Shown piece by piece: positions 15,038 through 22,870 of a DNA stretch of 64,000 nt. The stretch covers positions 1,233,691 through 1,297,690 of the forward strand of contig NZ_BBXF01000001.1 of the NCBI RefSeq assembly GCF_001570585.1. The letters are read 5' to 3'. Made by a program: the position numbers and the translations under genes. Below the pieces are notes generated by a model that saw only the letters and a program-made list of their open reading frames with translations, was not told the origin of the DNA and did no database searches. The stretch is from Herbidospora daliensis. Its GTDB lineage: Bacteria; Actinomycetota; Actinomycetes; Streptosporangiales; Streptosporangiaceae. The first letter of the stretch is position 1, and each line of letters starts with the position of its first letter.

Positions 15038-15912
15038 CCCCCGTCTTACAGGCCCAGCAGCTGGGCAAACGTTACGGGCGTCGCTGGGCCCTGCGCGACT
15101 GCACCCTGGAGATCCCGAAGGGCCACGTCACCGGCCTGGTCGGGCCCAACGGGGCGGGCAAGACGACCCTGCTGAAGCTGGCCAGCGGGCAGCTCACCCC
15201 CTCGGAGGGCGAGCTGCGCGTCCTCGGCGAGGAGCCGGGCACCAGCCCCCAGGTCGGCTTCGTCGCCCAGGACACCCCCGTCTACGCAGGGCTCACGATC
15301 GCCGACCACCTCACGCTCGGGGCCCGGCTCAACTCGACCTGGGACGCCCGGCTGGCCGCCGACCGCATCGCCCGGCTGGAGCTCGACCCGAAGCGGAAGG
15401 CCAGGAAGCTGTCGGGCGGCGAACGGGCCCAGCTGGCCCTTACGCTGGGCCTGGCCAAGCGGCCCGAGCTGCTGATCCTCGACGAGCCGGTGGCCTCGCT
15501 CGACCCGCTGGCGCGCCGCGAGTTCCTCCAGGGGCTCATGGAGGCGACGGCGGCCGACGAGTTCGGCGTCGTCCTGTCGTCGCACCTGATCGCCGACCTC
15601 GAACGGGTCTGCGACTTCCTCATCGTGCTCGTCGACTCGCGGGTGCGGGTGGCGGGCGAGGTGGACGCGCTCCTCGGCAGCCACCACCGCCTGACCGGGC
15701 CGCGCCGCGACCCCGACCGGCTGCCCTCGGACCAGTACGTCGTCTCGGCCCGGCACACCGACCGGCAGAGCACCTACGTCATCCGGACCGACGAGCCGAT
15801 CCTCGACCCGGCCTGGGTCGTCACCCCGCTCACCCTGGAGGACCTCGTGCTCGCGTACATGGAACGGCGGCCGGCCGCCGGCCGCCGGGCCGGATTGGAG
15901 GTGCTGCGGTGA
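15034..15912 (+). CDS. ABC transporter ATP-binding protein
   Basis: 292 residues, GTG start overlapping the regulator stop (GTGA). Walker A GPNGAGKT, Q-loop region VGFVAQDTP, signature LSGGERAQLALTLG, Walker B LLILDEP, and H-loop LSSHLIADLERV are all present. The domain ends near residue 215, and a tail of about 75 residues follows (YVVSARHTDRQSTYVIRTDE). It is the energy-coupling half of an ABC-2-type exporter with the next gene as membrane partner. The substrate is unknown; the YtrA regulator suggests response to cell-wall or membrane-active compounds. Confidence 0.93.
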   Translation: MTPVLQAQQLGKRYGRRWALRDCTLEIPKGHVTGLVGPNGAGKTTLLKLASGQLTPSEGELRVLGEEPGTSPQVGFVAQDTPVYAGLTIADHLTLGARLNSTWDARLAADRIARLELDPKRKARKLSGGERAQLALTLGLAKRPELLILDEPVASLDPLARREFLQGLMEATAADEFGVVLSSHLIADLERVCDFLIVLVDSRVRVAGEVDALLGSHHRLTGPRRDPDRLPSDQYVVSARHTDRQSTYVIRTDEPILDPAWVVTPLTLEDLVLAYMERRPAAGRRAGLEVLR

Positions 15913-16958
15913 TCTGGCTGACCTGGCGGCAGTTCCGCAGCTCGGCCGTGCTGACGGCGGCGCTGCTCGCCGTGTGCGCCGCGGTGCTGGCGCTGACCGG
16001 GCCCGACCTGGCCGACCGCTACGCGCAGGGGGTCGCGGCGTGTGTGGCCGACGACACCTGCGACCGGTTCTTCGACCGCTTCTTCGGCGAACACCAGCTC
16101 CTCTTCGTGCTGGTCGGCTTCGTGCTGCTGGCGCTGCCGGCGTTGATCGGGCTGTTCTGGGGCGCGCCGCTGATCACCCGGGAGCTGGAGGCGGGCACCC
16201 ACCTGCTGGTCTGGAACCAGGGTGTCAGCCGGGCGCGCTGGCTGGCCGTCAAGCTGGGCTTCATCGGGCTGGTCGCGGTGGCCATGGCGTGCGTCGCGGG
16301 GCTGGTCGTCACCTGGTGGTCGCGCCCGCTCGACAGTTCGGCCATGCCGGAGCTCGCGCAGATGACGCCGGTGGTGTTCGGCGCGCGCGGCGTGGCGCCG
16401 ATGGGGTATGCCGCGTTCGCGTTCGTGCTGGGGGTGACCGTCGGCATGCTGGTGCGGCGCACGCTGACCGCCATGGCGCTCACCCTGGTCGTCTTCGTGG
16501 CCGTGCAGGTGGCGATGCCGACGCTGGTCAGGCCCCATTTCATGACGCCGGTCACGGCGACCCACGAACTGGGCCGCGTCAACGTGGGCGGGCTGCACGT
16601 CCAGCAGGGCGGCGGCGAGGTCCGCATCGCCGTCCAGCCGGCGGTGCCCGGCGCGGCCGGCGCGTGGGTGCTCTCGTCGGTGCTGCTCGACCCGTCGGGG
16701 AGGGTGATCGCGGGCGACGGCCAGGACGCGCCGGTCGCGGCGTCGGGCACGTCGGGGCCGTGTTCGCCGCAGGGCGGCGGCGCGGCTCTCGACGCCTGCT
16801 GGGCCGAGATCAACGCCCTGGGCTACCGGCAGCGGGCGCTCTACCACCCGATCGAGCGGTTCTGGCCGTTCCAGTGGATCGAGACCGGCATCTACGCCGG
16901 GCTCACCCTCGGTCTGACCTGGTTCTCCTTCTGGCTGCTCCGGAGACGGCTGTCATGA
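15909..16958 (+). CDS. ABC-2-type transporter permease
   Basis: 349 residues from a GTG overlapping the ATPase stop (GTGA). It opens MIWLTWRQFRSSAVLTAALL, typical of ABC-2 permeases. Membrane helices are visible at about 12-30, 60-80, 110-135, 160-180, 185-205 and 320-343, with a large external loop (about 215-315) between the last two. A conserved ELEAGTHLLVWNQGVSR segment after helix 2 fits the coupling region of this family (ITRELEAGT). It works with the preceding ATPase; substrate unknown. Confidence 0.88.
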   Translation: MIWLTWRQFRSSAVLTAALLAVCAAVLALTGPDLADRYAQGVAACVADDTCDRFFDRFFGEHQLLFVLVGFVLLALPALIGLFWGAPLITRELEAGTHLLVWNQGVSRARWLAVKLGFIGLVAVAMACVAGLVVTWWSRPLDSSAMPELAQMTPVVFGARGVAPMGYAAFAFVLGVTVGMLVRRTLTAMALTLVVFVAVQVAMPTLVRPHFMTPVTATHELGRVNVGGLHVQQGGGEVRIAVQPAVPGAAGAWVLSSVLLDPSGRVIAGDGQDAPVAASGTSGPCSPQGGGAALDACWAEINALGYRQRALYHPIERFWPFQWIETGIYAGLTLGLTWFSFWLLRRRLS

Positions 16959-18262
16959 CCAGGGCCGTGGCGGCGGGGCTGCTGCTCCTGCTCGCGGTCG
17001 CCTGTACGACCCCCGACCCGCCCCGGATCGAGGCGGGCGCCCCGGAGGACACCGCCTGCGGGGAGCCCCAGGGCCCGCCGCGCGAGCGCACCCCCGCCAC
17101 GATCGACGTCGTCGAGCAGGCCTACTTCTGCATCCTGGCGAACTACTGGCGGGCCCCCGCCATGGACTCGCGCGACCTGCTCGTCGCCGGGTTCGCCGCG
17201 CTGACCCGCGCGCTGCCCGGGGCCTCGACGGACCTGCCGGCGCTGACCGGCGACCGGCGGGCCGACTGGGCGGCGTTCGAGGCGGCGTACCGGAAGGTCA
17301 CCGACCGGGCCGACCTGGCCGAGGTCACGCTCGACGCCATGGTGGCGGCGCTCGACGACAACCACGCCCACTGGGCGCGCGGCGCGGGCCGCCCGCCCGG
17401 CTACTACGACGGCGACGGCTACGGGCTGGGCTTCCAGGTGGACGACGGCGACCCGCTGTTCGTCGCCGAGGTGGAGGGCGGCGCGGCCCGGAAGGCGGGG
17501 CTGCGGCCGGGCGACGTCATCGAGAACGTCGACGACGTCGACGTGCTGCGGCCGCGCTTCCCCGACGCCCGGCCGGTCGAGCTGCGCCTGCGGCGCGGCG
17601 AGCGCCGCTGGAGCGTCACCCTCACCCCCGGCCTCTATCCGCGTGACCTGGCCACGCTGCAGACGGTCCGGTCCCGGCTGATCGACGACGAGGTGGTCCA
17701 TGTACGGATGCGCGGCTTCTCCCCCGACTCGGCGAACCGGGTGTTCCGGGCGATCACCCGGCTGCGCGCCGGCCGGGACGTGCGCGGGATCGTGCTCGAC
17801 CTGCGCGGGAACGGCGGCGGCAGCCCGATCGAGGCGACCCGGCTGGTGAGCGCGTTCGTCCACGGGAAGGTCACCTCCTATCTGTGCACGGCCGGCGGCC
17901 GGTGCGAAACGGGCCACACCGACGACACGGTCGAACTGGTCGGCCTGCCCCTCGTGGTGCTCGTCGACCGGGGGTGCGCGTCGGCGTGCGAGCACTTCAG
18001 CTCGGCGGTCAAGGACCACGCGGCCGGGCTGCTGGTCGGGGTCCGCACGGCCGGGGTGATCTCCGGCCCGGGGCAGCCGTTCCTGCTCCGCGACAACACC
18101 GTCCTGACCTTCCCCACCCGCCGCCATCTCGGCCCCAACCGGGAGATCGTCGACCGGATCGGCGTCGCGCCGCACCACTTCGTCCCGGCGACCCCCGGCG
18201 ACGCGGCGGCCGGCCGCGACGCCGCGCTCGCCAAGGCCCTGACCCTGCTGGACAGACGATGA
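16955..18262 (+). CDS. S41-family C-terminal-processing-type protease, lipoprotein
   Basis: 435 residues, ATG overlapping the permease stop (ATGA). Hydrophobic signal ending LLLAVAC17 suggests lipid anchoring. A PDZ-like domain lies at about 150-225 (EVEGGAARKAGLRPGDVIEN). The S41 catalytic core covers about 245-425: GIVLDLRGNGGGSPIEAT, then VLVDRGCASACEHFSSAVK with the likely nucleophile Ser343. Relatives cleave exported proteins at the C-terminal side. Its position inside the ABC exporter operon suggests it processes or clears an exported or envelope substrate. Confidence 0.87.
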   Translation: MTRAVAAGLLLLLAVACTTPDPPRIEAGAPEDTACGEPQGPPRERTPATIDVVEQAYFCILANYWRAPAMDSRDLLVAGFAALTRALPGASTDLPALTGDRRADWAAFEAAYRKVTDRADLAEVTLDAMVAALDDNHAHWARGAGRPPGYYDGDGYGLGFQVDDGDPLFVAEVEGGAARKAGLRPGDVIENVDDVDVLRPRFPDARPVELRLRRGERRWSVTLTPGLYPRDLATLQTVRSRLIDDEVVHVRMRGFSPDSANRVFRAITRLRAGRDVRGIVLDLRGNGGGSPIEATRLVSAFVHGKVTSYLCTAGGRCETGHTDDTVELVGLPLVVLVDRGCASACEHFSSAVKDHAAGLLVGVRTAGVISGPGQPFLLRDNTVLTFPTRRHLGPNREIVDRIGVAPHHFVPATPGDAAAGRDAALAKALTLLDRR

Positions 18263-19356
18263 GACGAACCCTCGCGGCGCTGCTCCTGCTGACCGCCTGC
18301 TCCGCGCCCGCCCCGCCGCGCGCCGCCGCCCCCTCGCCGACGCCGCCGCAACCCGCCACCCTCGCGGCCCCGACCGGGGACCGGCCGGTCGGCACGGCGG
18401 TCCTGCACCTGACCGACGGCTCCCGGCCCGACCCGTGGAACCTCGACGCCGAGGCCAGGGAGCTGCGGGTGACCCTGTGGTACCCGAGTGGCGAGGGGGA
18501 GGGCGAGCGGGCGGCGTACATGAGCCCCCGGGAGTCGGAACTCACGCTGGCGGGCACCGGCGCGGCCGCGGTCCCGCCCGACATCCTGAGCAGGACGGTC
18601 GTGCACGCCACCACGAACGCCCCCGCGACCGGCCGCTTCCCCCTGGTGGTGCTGTCGCCCGGCTTCACCAAACCGGTCAGCAGCCTGACGTCGCTGGCCG
18701 AGGACCTGGCCAGCCGGGGCTACGTGGTGGCGGGCGTCGACCACCCCTACGAGAACCACGCCACCACGCTCGCCGACGGCACCGTCGCCGAGTGCCTGGC
18801 CTGCGACAGCGACACCGATCCGGGCTTCGGCGCGGGCGTCGTCGGCATCCGCGCGGCCGACGTCTCCTTCGTCCTGGACGAACTCCTGAAGCGGAAACCC
18901 GCCCTGATCGACCGCACCCGCATCGCCATGGCCGGCCAGTCGATCGGCGGCGCGAGCGCGCTGGCCGCGATGGCCGCCGACCCGCGCATCGACGCCGGGA
19001 TCAACCTCGACGGCACCACCTACGCCCGCCTCCCGGGCGGCCTCGACCGCCCCTTCCTGTTCATGGGCACCCCCGAGCACGCCCCGGGCGGCCGCGACGG
19101 GTCGTGGGACCGCGACTGGAAACTGCTGACCGGCTGGAGACACTGGATCACGGTGACCGGCGCCGACCACCAGTCGTTCACCGACCTCCCCCAGTTGCAG
19201 GGGGCCCTCGGCCTGAAACCGCTCGCGGGGGCGCCGACCGCCGCCCGCCTGGCCGAGATCACCCGCACCTACGTGGCGGCGTTCCTCGACGAGCACCTGA
19301 GGTCCCGCCCGCAGTCTCTCTGGAAGGCCCCCATCTCTGGTACGACAAGTGGATGA
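18259..19356 (+). CDS. Alpha/beta hydrolase lipoprotein, PAF-acetylhydrolase-like
   Basis: 365 residues, ATG overlapping the protease stop (ATGA). Lipobox LTAC near residue 14, then a Pro/Ala linker to about 40. Core motifs: RVTLWYPSGEG, PLVVLSPGFTKP (oxyanion region), DHPYENHAT, AMAGQSIGGAS with nucleophile Ser228, GINLDGTTY (Asp region) and VTGADHQSFTD (catalytic His). This is the PAF-AH isoform II / chlorophyllase-like group, which hydrolyses short ester or amide bonds. Expected on the outer face of the membrane. It is the second lipoprotein enzyme of the exporter operon. Confidence 0.85.
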   Translation: MRRTLAALLLLTACSAPAPPRAAAPSPTPPQPATLAAPTGDRPVGTAVLHLTDGSRPDPWNLDAEARELRVTLWYPSGEGEGERAAYMSPRESELTLAGTGAAAVPPDILSRTVVHATTNAPATGRFPLVVLSPGFTKPVSSLTSLAEDLASRGYVVAGVDHPYENHATTLADGTVAECLACDSDTDPGFGAGVVGIRAADVSFVLDELLKRKPALIDRTRIAMAGQSIGGASALAAMAADPRIDAGINLDGTTYARLPGGLDRPFLFMGTPEHAPGGRDGSWDRDWKLLTGWRHWITVTGADHQSFTDLPQLQGALGLKPLAGAPTAARLAEITRTYVAAFLDEHLRSRPQSLWKAPISGTTSG

Positions 19357-19685
19357 CGCGCAGCCGCAACTACCAGGTCCTCGCCGCCGCCAAGGCCGTC
19401 GCCCGCGCGCTCGGCCACGATCCCGCCGACGCGAACCTGCTGGCCCTGGAACTGGCCGCCGAGGGGCGCCTCGACTGGGACAACAGCGAACTCCTGCTGC
19501 TGGCCCTGGAACGCCTCGCCGACCTGGTCGGCCCGGCGGGCGCGGCCGAGACCCTCGGCGTGCCGCCCGGACAACTGCGCGACCTGACCACCCGGCCCGG
19601 CTTCCCACCCGCCGTGTACGACCTGGCCTCCGGCCCCCTCTGGTCGAGGAAGGACCTCACCGCCTGGCGGCCCGACGGCGCGTAG
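19353..19685 (+). CDS. Small protein with AlpA/excisionase-like winged HTH end
   Basis: 110 residues, ATG overlapping the hydrolase stop (ATGA). The N-terminal half is helical (YQVLAAAKAVARALGHDPAD, then ANLLALELAAEGRLDWD). The C-terminal part reads TLGVPPGQLRDLTTRPGFPP, then PLWSRKDLTAWRPDG. This matches the helix-turn-helix plus wing of AlpA/excisionase-like modules, in which FP.P and W...D...W are conserved. No phage genes are nearby, so the module is more likely a small DNA- or partner-binding subunit. Co-translation with the operon suggests a link to it; function unknown. Confidence 0.65.
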   Translation: MTRSRNYQVLAAAKAVARALGHDPADANLLALELAAEGRLDWDNSELLLLALERLADLVGPAGAAETLGVPPGQLRDLTTRPGFPPAVYDLASGPLWSRKDLTAWRPDGA

Positions 19686-19689
19686 GCGG

Positions 19690-20163
19690 TCAGGCCGGAG
19701 GCCGCACGTCGTCGTCCCGGTCGGGGAACACCGTGCCCACCGTGTTGTCCGTGACCACCCGCCCGAGCAGGTCGGCCAGCGCCTCGCGCTCCCCCGCGCC
19801 GAGGCCGCCCGGCACCCCGGCGACGCGGTCGCACGTCTCGGCGTAGAAGCCCGCCGCGACCTCGGCCCCCTGGTCGGTGAGCGTCACCAGCACCGCCCGC
19901 CCGTCGGACGGGTCGGCCTCCCGCCTGACCAGCCCGCGCTGCGAGGTGCGGTCGACGAGCTCGGTCAGGCTCGACCGGGCCAGCCGCAACGTCGCGCCCA
20001 GGTCGTTCATCCGGTAGCTGCGGCCCATCAGCACGCACAACAACTGCCCCTGCTGCGGGGTCAGGCCGTGGTCGCGGGCCGACTCGGCGTAGACGGCCGA
20101 GATGAGGAACGACGCCCGCACCAGGGCCGCGACGAGCCCGAGACTCTCTTCCCGACTGCCCAT
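19690..20163 (-). CDS. MarR-family transcriptional regulator
   Basis: 157 residues, ATG at 20163. The winged HTH at about 30-105 is typical: GLTPQQGQLLCVLMGRSYRM, then LGATLRLARSSLTELVDRTS and QRGLVRREADPSDGRAVLVT with the wing DPSDGRA. Flanking N- and C-terminal helices form the dimer interface. MarR proteins usually repress adjacent genes in response to phenolic or oxidative ligands. Here it is convergent with the ABC operon (4 bp apart) and has no obvious co-transcribed target. Its target genes cannot be named. Confidence 0.9.
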   Translation of the reverse strand: MGSREESLGLVAALVRASFLISAVYAESARDHGLTPQQGQLLCVLMGRSYRMNDLGATLRLARSSLTELVDRTSQRGLVRREADPSDGRAVLVTLTDQGAEVAAGFYAETCDRVAGVPGGLGAGEREALADLLGRVVTDNTVGTVFPDRDDDVRPPA

Positions 20164-20212
20164 GCGGCCAAGTTAGCGCTATCAGCGCCTCACGCGGGCG
20201 GTCGCCGGAGCT

Positions 20213-20749
20213 TCAGGCGGCCCGCCGCAGCGGTTCGGGGCGCGGCGCCCGCGTCATGCGCCACGTCGGCCCGCCGGCTGTGGCGCGGGCCGGCCGGTAG
20301 AAGTGGTGCGACCCGCCGAGCTCCTCGCGCTGGCAGGCCCAGCAGCGGCCGTCGTACCAGGCGAACCGGTTCTGCCGCTCGCCGCACTCGACCAGCCAGC
20401 ACGACCCCACCGGCACGTGCCAGCTCGCGGCGTCGCCGGGACCGGGCGCCTCCAGCACCACCACGTGGACCTGCTCCCACCACCCCGCCCCGCCCGCCAC
20501 CGCCAGGGTCGCCCGCAGCTCCACCGGCTTGGCCAGCCGCTCCCAGTGGGGGCCCTTCACCTCGGCCCAGGCGTTCAGCGCGGGCAGGTAGAAGTCGGGC
20601 ACGTAGACGGCCCCGCTCGGCAACCGGAGCGCGAGCGGTTCGTACTGCCAGTAGACGCCCAGGGCGTCGAGGGTGGCCGCCCAGTCGGCCTCCAGCGTCG
20701 ACCGGAACATGACCCCGTTGTAGACGAGCGGCACCGCGCTGATGTCCAT
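20213..20749 (-). CDS. PD-(D/E)xK nuclease-like protein
   Basis: 178 residues; the start was placed at the ATG at 20749 (MDISAVPLVYNGVMFRSTLE), since the upstream extension is Arg-rich. The pattern FRSTLEADWAATLDALGVYW, YEPLALRLP, YVPDFYL and WAEVKG matches the PD-(D/E)xK phosphodiesterase fold (Glu in the first helix, Asp in VPDF, then ExK). C-terminal Cys pairs (SCWLVECG, RCWACQRE) could bind a metal. No methyltransferase or phage gene is adjacent, so an orphan repair, restriction-like or mobile-derived nuclease is possible. Activity is predicted only. Confidence 0.7.
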   Translation of the reverse strand: MDISAVPLVYNGVMFRSTLEADWAATLDALGVYWQYEPLALRLPSGAVYVPDFYLPALNAWAEVKGPHWERLAKPVELRATLAVAGGAGWWEQVHVVVLEAPGPGDAASWHVPVGSCWLVECGERQNRFAWYDGRCWACQREELGGSHHFYRPARATAGGPTWRMTRAPRPEPLRRAA

Positions 20750-20834
20750 CCCGGCACCCTGCCACCGCCGCCACCGGCCGCGACGGGCCCGCGGCGGCCC
20801 TGTGGACAACCGGTGCGTCAGCCGCGGCGGCGGA

Positions 20835-21293
20835 TCAGAGGGGCAGCGCCGACGTCATCTCCGACAACCGCTGCTTGTCGGGTTCGGGATAACGCTCGTC
20901 GAGCACCTCGGCCCGGGTGATGCGGTCGACCCGGAACACCCGCACGTCCTCGCGCAACCGGCACCAGGCCACCAGATACCAGAAGCCGCCGCGCCCGCCC
21001 AGCATGATGCTGGGTTCGAGGTCGCGGGTGCTGAGCTCGCTCTTGCTGTTCAGGTAGTCGATCCGGAGCACGCGGCGGCCCGTGAGCGCCCGGTCGATGG
21101 CCCGTTTGACCTCTTCCGCCCCGTCGATGAGGTAGCCGCCCGGGTCGAGCCGGATCGGCACGCCCTCGCCCTGGAGCCGGGCGATGTCGCGGATCACGGT
21201 CCGTTTGCTCACCCCGAGCCGGTCGGCGAGGTCCTTGGCCGACAGCTGCCCGTTGCTCCGTAACTCCTCTACCAGCGCACGTCGACGGTCCAT
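20835..21293 (-). CDS. HTH-WYL transcriptional regulator, short form
   Basis: 152 residues from the ATG at 21293 (MDRRRALVEELRSNGQLSAK). HTH_11-type domain at about 5-55 (LADRLGVSKRTVIRDIARLQ), then a WYL domain: ALTGRRVLRIDYLNSKSEL, RDLEPSIMLGGRGGFWYLVA, WCRLREDVRVFRVDRI. WYL domains bind nucleic acids or nucleotides and control DNA-damage and defence genes in several phyla. At 152 residues it is about half the usual length, lacking the WCX extension. It lies downstream of the PHP gene on the same strand (47-bp gap), so the two may be co-transcribed. Confidence 0.88.
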   Translation of the reverse strand: MDRRRALVEELRSNGQLSAKDLADRLGVSKRTVIRDIARLQGEGVPIRLDPGGYLIDGAEEVKRAIDRALTGRRVLRIDYLNSKSELSTRDLEPSIMLGGRGGFWYLVAWCRLREDVRVFRVDRITRAEVLDERYPEPDKQRLSEMTSALPL

Positions 21294-21340
21294 GACGCCG
21301 ACGTTACGTGCGGTGAGCGACAAATCCTGGTATTTCCCAC

Positions 21341-22345
21341 CTAACTCTGCGGCCATACACCCGTATTGACCACTCGTTCCGGTTCCACACCACACAGGGC
21401 GGCGCGCTCGCATCCGTACCCGAGCCAATCGAGCTGCCCCGGAGCGTGGGCGTCGCTGTCGATCGCGAACACGCAGCCCATCTCGTAGGCCAGGCGCAGC
21501 AGCCGTTTGGGCGGGTCGAGCCGGTCGGGCCGGGAGTTGATCTCGACCGCGACCCCGAACCGGCGGCACGCCTCGAAGACGATCTCGGCGTCGAACCGCG
21601 ACTCGGCGCGCAGCCCGCCGCGTTTCCCGCCCGCCTTGACGATGCGGCCGGTGCAGTGGCCGAGCACGTCGACATGGGGGTTGGCGACGGCCGCGACCAT
21701 ACGCCGGGTCATGTCGCCGGCGTCCATCTTCAGCGACGAGTGCACCGAGGCGACCACGCAGTCGAGCCGGGCCAGCAGCGCGGGATCCTGGTCGAGCGAG
21801 CCGTCGGCCAGGATGTCGACCTCGATGCCGGTCCGGATCTGGAAGGGCGCGAACCGCTCGCGCAGCCCTTCGATGACCTCGATCTGCTCGGTCAGCCGCT
21901 CGGCCGACAGGCCGCGCGCCACCGTGAGCCGGGGCGAGTGGTCGGTGATCGTCAGGTAGGAGTGCCCGATGGCCCGCGCCGCCTCGGCCATCTCCTCGAT
22001 CGGCGACCCGCCGTCGCTCCACGTGGTGTGGCTGTGCAGGTCGCCCTTCAGGGCCCGCCGCAACTCGCCGGCGGCTTCGGGCAGGTCGGTCCCGGACGTC
22101 GCCTCCAGGCGGCGCAGGTAGGTGGGTGTCTGACCGGCCAGCGCCTCGGTGACCGCCAGCGCGGTGACCTTGCCGACGCCGGGCAGCTCGGTCAGCGTCC
22201 CGGCGAGGGCGCGCTCCTCCAGTTCCTCGCGCGGCAGGGCCTCGACGGTCGCGGCCGCGCCCCGGAAGGCGCGCACCCTATAGGTGGGTTCACCGGCCCG
22301 TTCGAGCAGGAACGCGATTTGGCGCAACGCGTCAACAGGCTCCAT
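21341..22345 (-). CDS. PHP-domain phosphoesterase with HhH domain (PolX-like without polymerase)
   Basis: 334 residues. Residues 1-90 resemble the helical N-terminus of PolX: PVDALRQIAFLLERAGEPTY, then the helix-hairpin-helix LTELPGVGKVTALAVTEAL. Residues 100-325 form a PHP domain: GDLHSHTTWSDGG, LTITDHSP, GIEVDILADGS, VVASVHSSL, HPHVDVLGH-like NPHVDVLGHC, EINSRPDRLDPP and FAIDSDAHAP. Together these give the metal-binding His/Asp set. The nucleotidyltransferase palm of full PolX is missing. It may be a 3'-5' exonuclease or a phosphatase; a DNA-linked role is suggested by the HhH. Confidence 0.88.
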   Translation of the reverse strand: MEPVDALRQIAFLLERAGEPTYRVRAFRGAAATVEALPREELEERALAGTLTELPGVGKVTALAVTEALAGQTPTYLRRLEATSGTDLPEAAGELRRALKGDLHSHTTWSDGGSPIEEMAEAARAIGHSYLTITDHSPRLTVARGLSAERLTEQIEVIEGLRERFAPFQIRTGIEVDILADGSLDQDPALLARLDCVVASVHSSLKMDAGDMTRRMVAAVANPHVDVLGHCTGRIVKAGGKRGGLRAESRFDAEIVFEACRRFGVAVEINSRPDRLDPPKRLLRLAYEMGCVFAIDSDAHAPGQLDWLGYGCERAALCGVEPERVVNTGVWPQS

Positions 22346-22438
22346 GCCGAAGACGTTACCAACCGGCCAGAATTGATGTTTGTACCGCTCAAACAGACAC
22401 CGATAGGCTTGCCCGACCTCAAGGAAGCATGGAGCCTT

Positions 22439-22867
22439 ATGGCCGCCTCACCCCCACCGCCGGGACCGCCCACGTTCCCCATGGCCGGCGGCCCGCCGCC
22501 GAAGAAGAACAAGAAGGCCTCCACCGCCGTCAAGCTGGGCGCCATCGGCGTGTTGTCGGTTCTGGTCGTGGGCTTCTGCGCGGCGGTCGACGACGACTAC
22601 GAGGAGGTCGACGCCGACTGCGTCGACATGAACAACCCTCTGGCCGACGGGTCCTACCCGATCGTCGACGACGACCTGTGCGACGACGACGGCCGGGTCT
22701 ACCACGGCTCCCACGGCGCCTACGGGTGGTACTACGGCGGGATCCGCGCCGGTTCGCACATCCGCGGCGGCACCACGCTGCGCCCGTCGAACGCGCAGAT
22801 CTCCACCCGGTCGGGCAAGGTCATCCAGCGGGGCGGCTTCGGCTCGCGCAGCAGCGGCGGCAGCTGA
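22439..22867 (+). CDS. DUF1190/YgiB-like membrane protein
   Basis: 142 residues, ATG at 22439 after GGAG. Pro-rich N-terminus (SPPPPGPPTFPMAGGPPPKK), one membrane helix at about 34-52 (LGAIGVLSVLVVGFC), then a very acidic segment (DDDYEEVDADCVDM, PIVDDDLCDDDGR) and a Gly/Tyr-rich part ending VIQRGGFGSRSSGGS. The RGGFGSR end and the position next to a glutathionylspermidine-synthase-like gene match E. coli YgiB/YjfM (DUF1190). Two Cys in the acidic loop could form a disulfide. Function unknown. Confidence 0.65.
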   Translation: MAASPPPPGPPTFPMAGGPPPKKNKKASTAVKLGAIGVLSVLVVGFCAAVDDDYEEVDADCVDMNNPLADGSYPIVDDDLCDDDGRVYHGSHGAYGWYYGGIRAGSHIRGGTTLRPSNAQISTRSGKVIQRGGFGSRSSGGS

Positions 22868-22870
22868 CCC

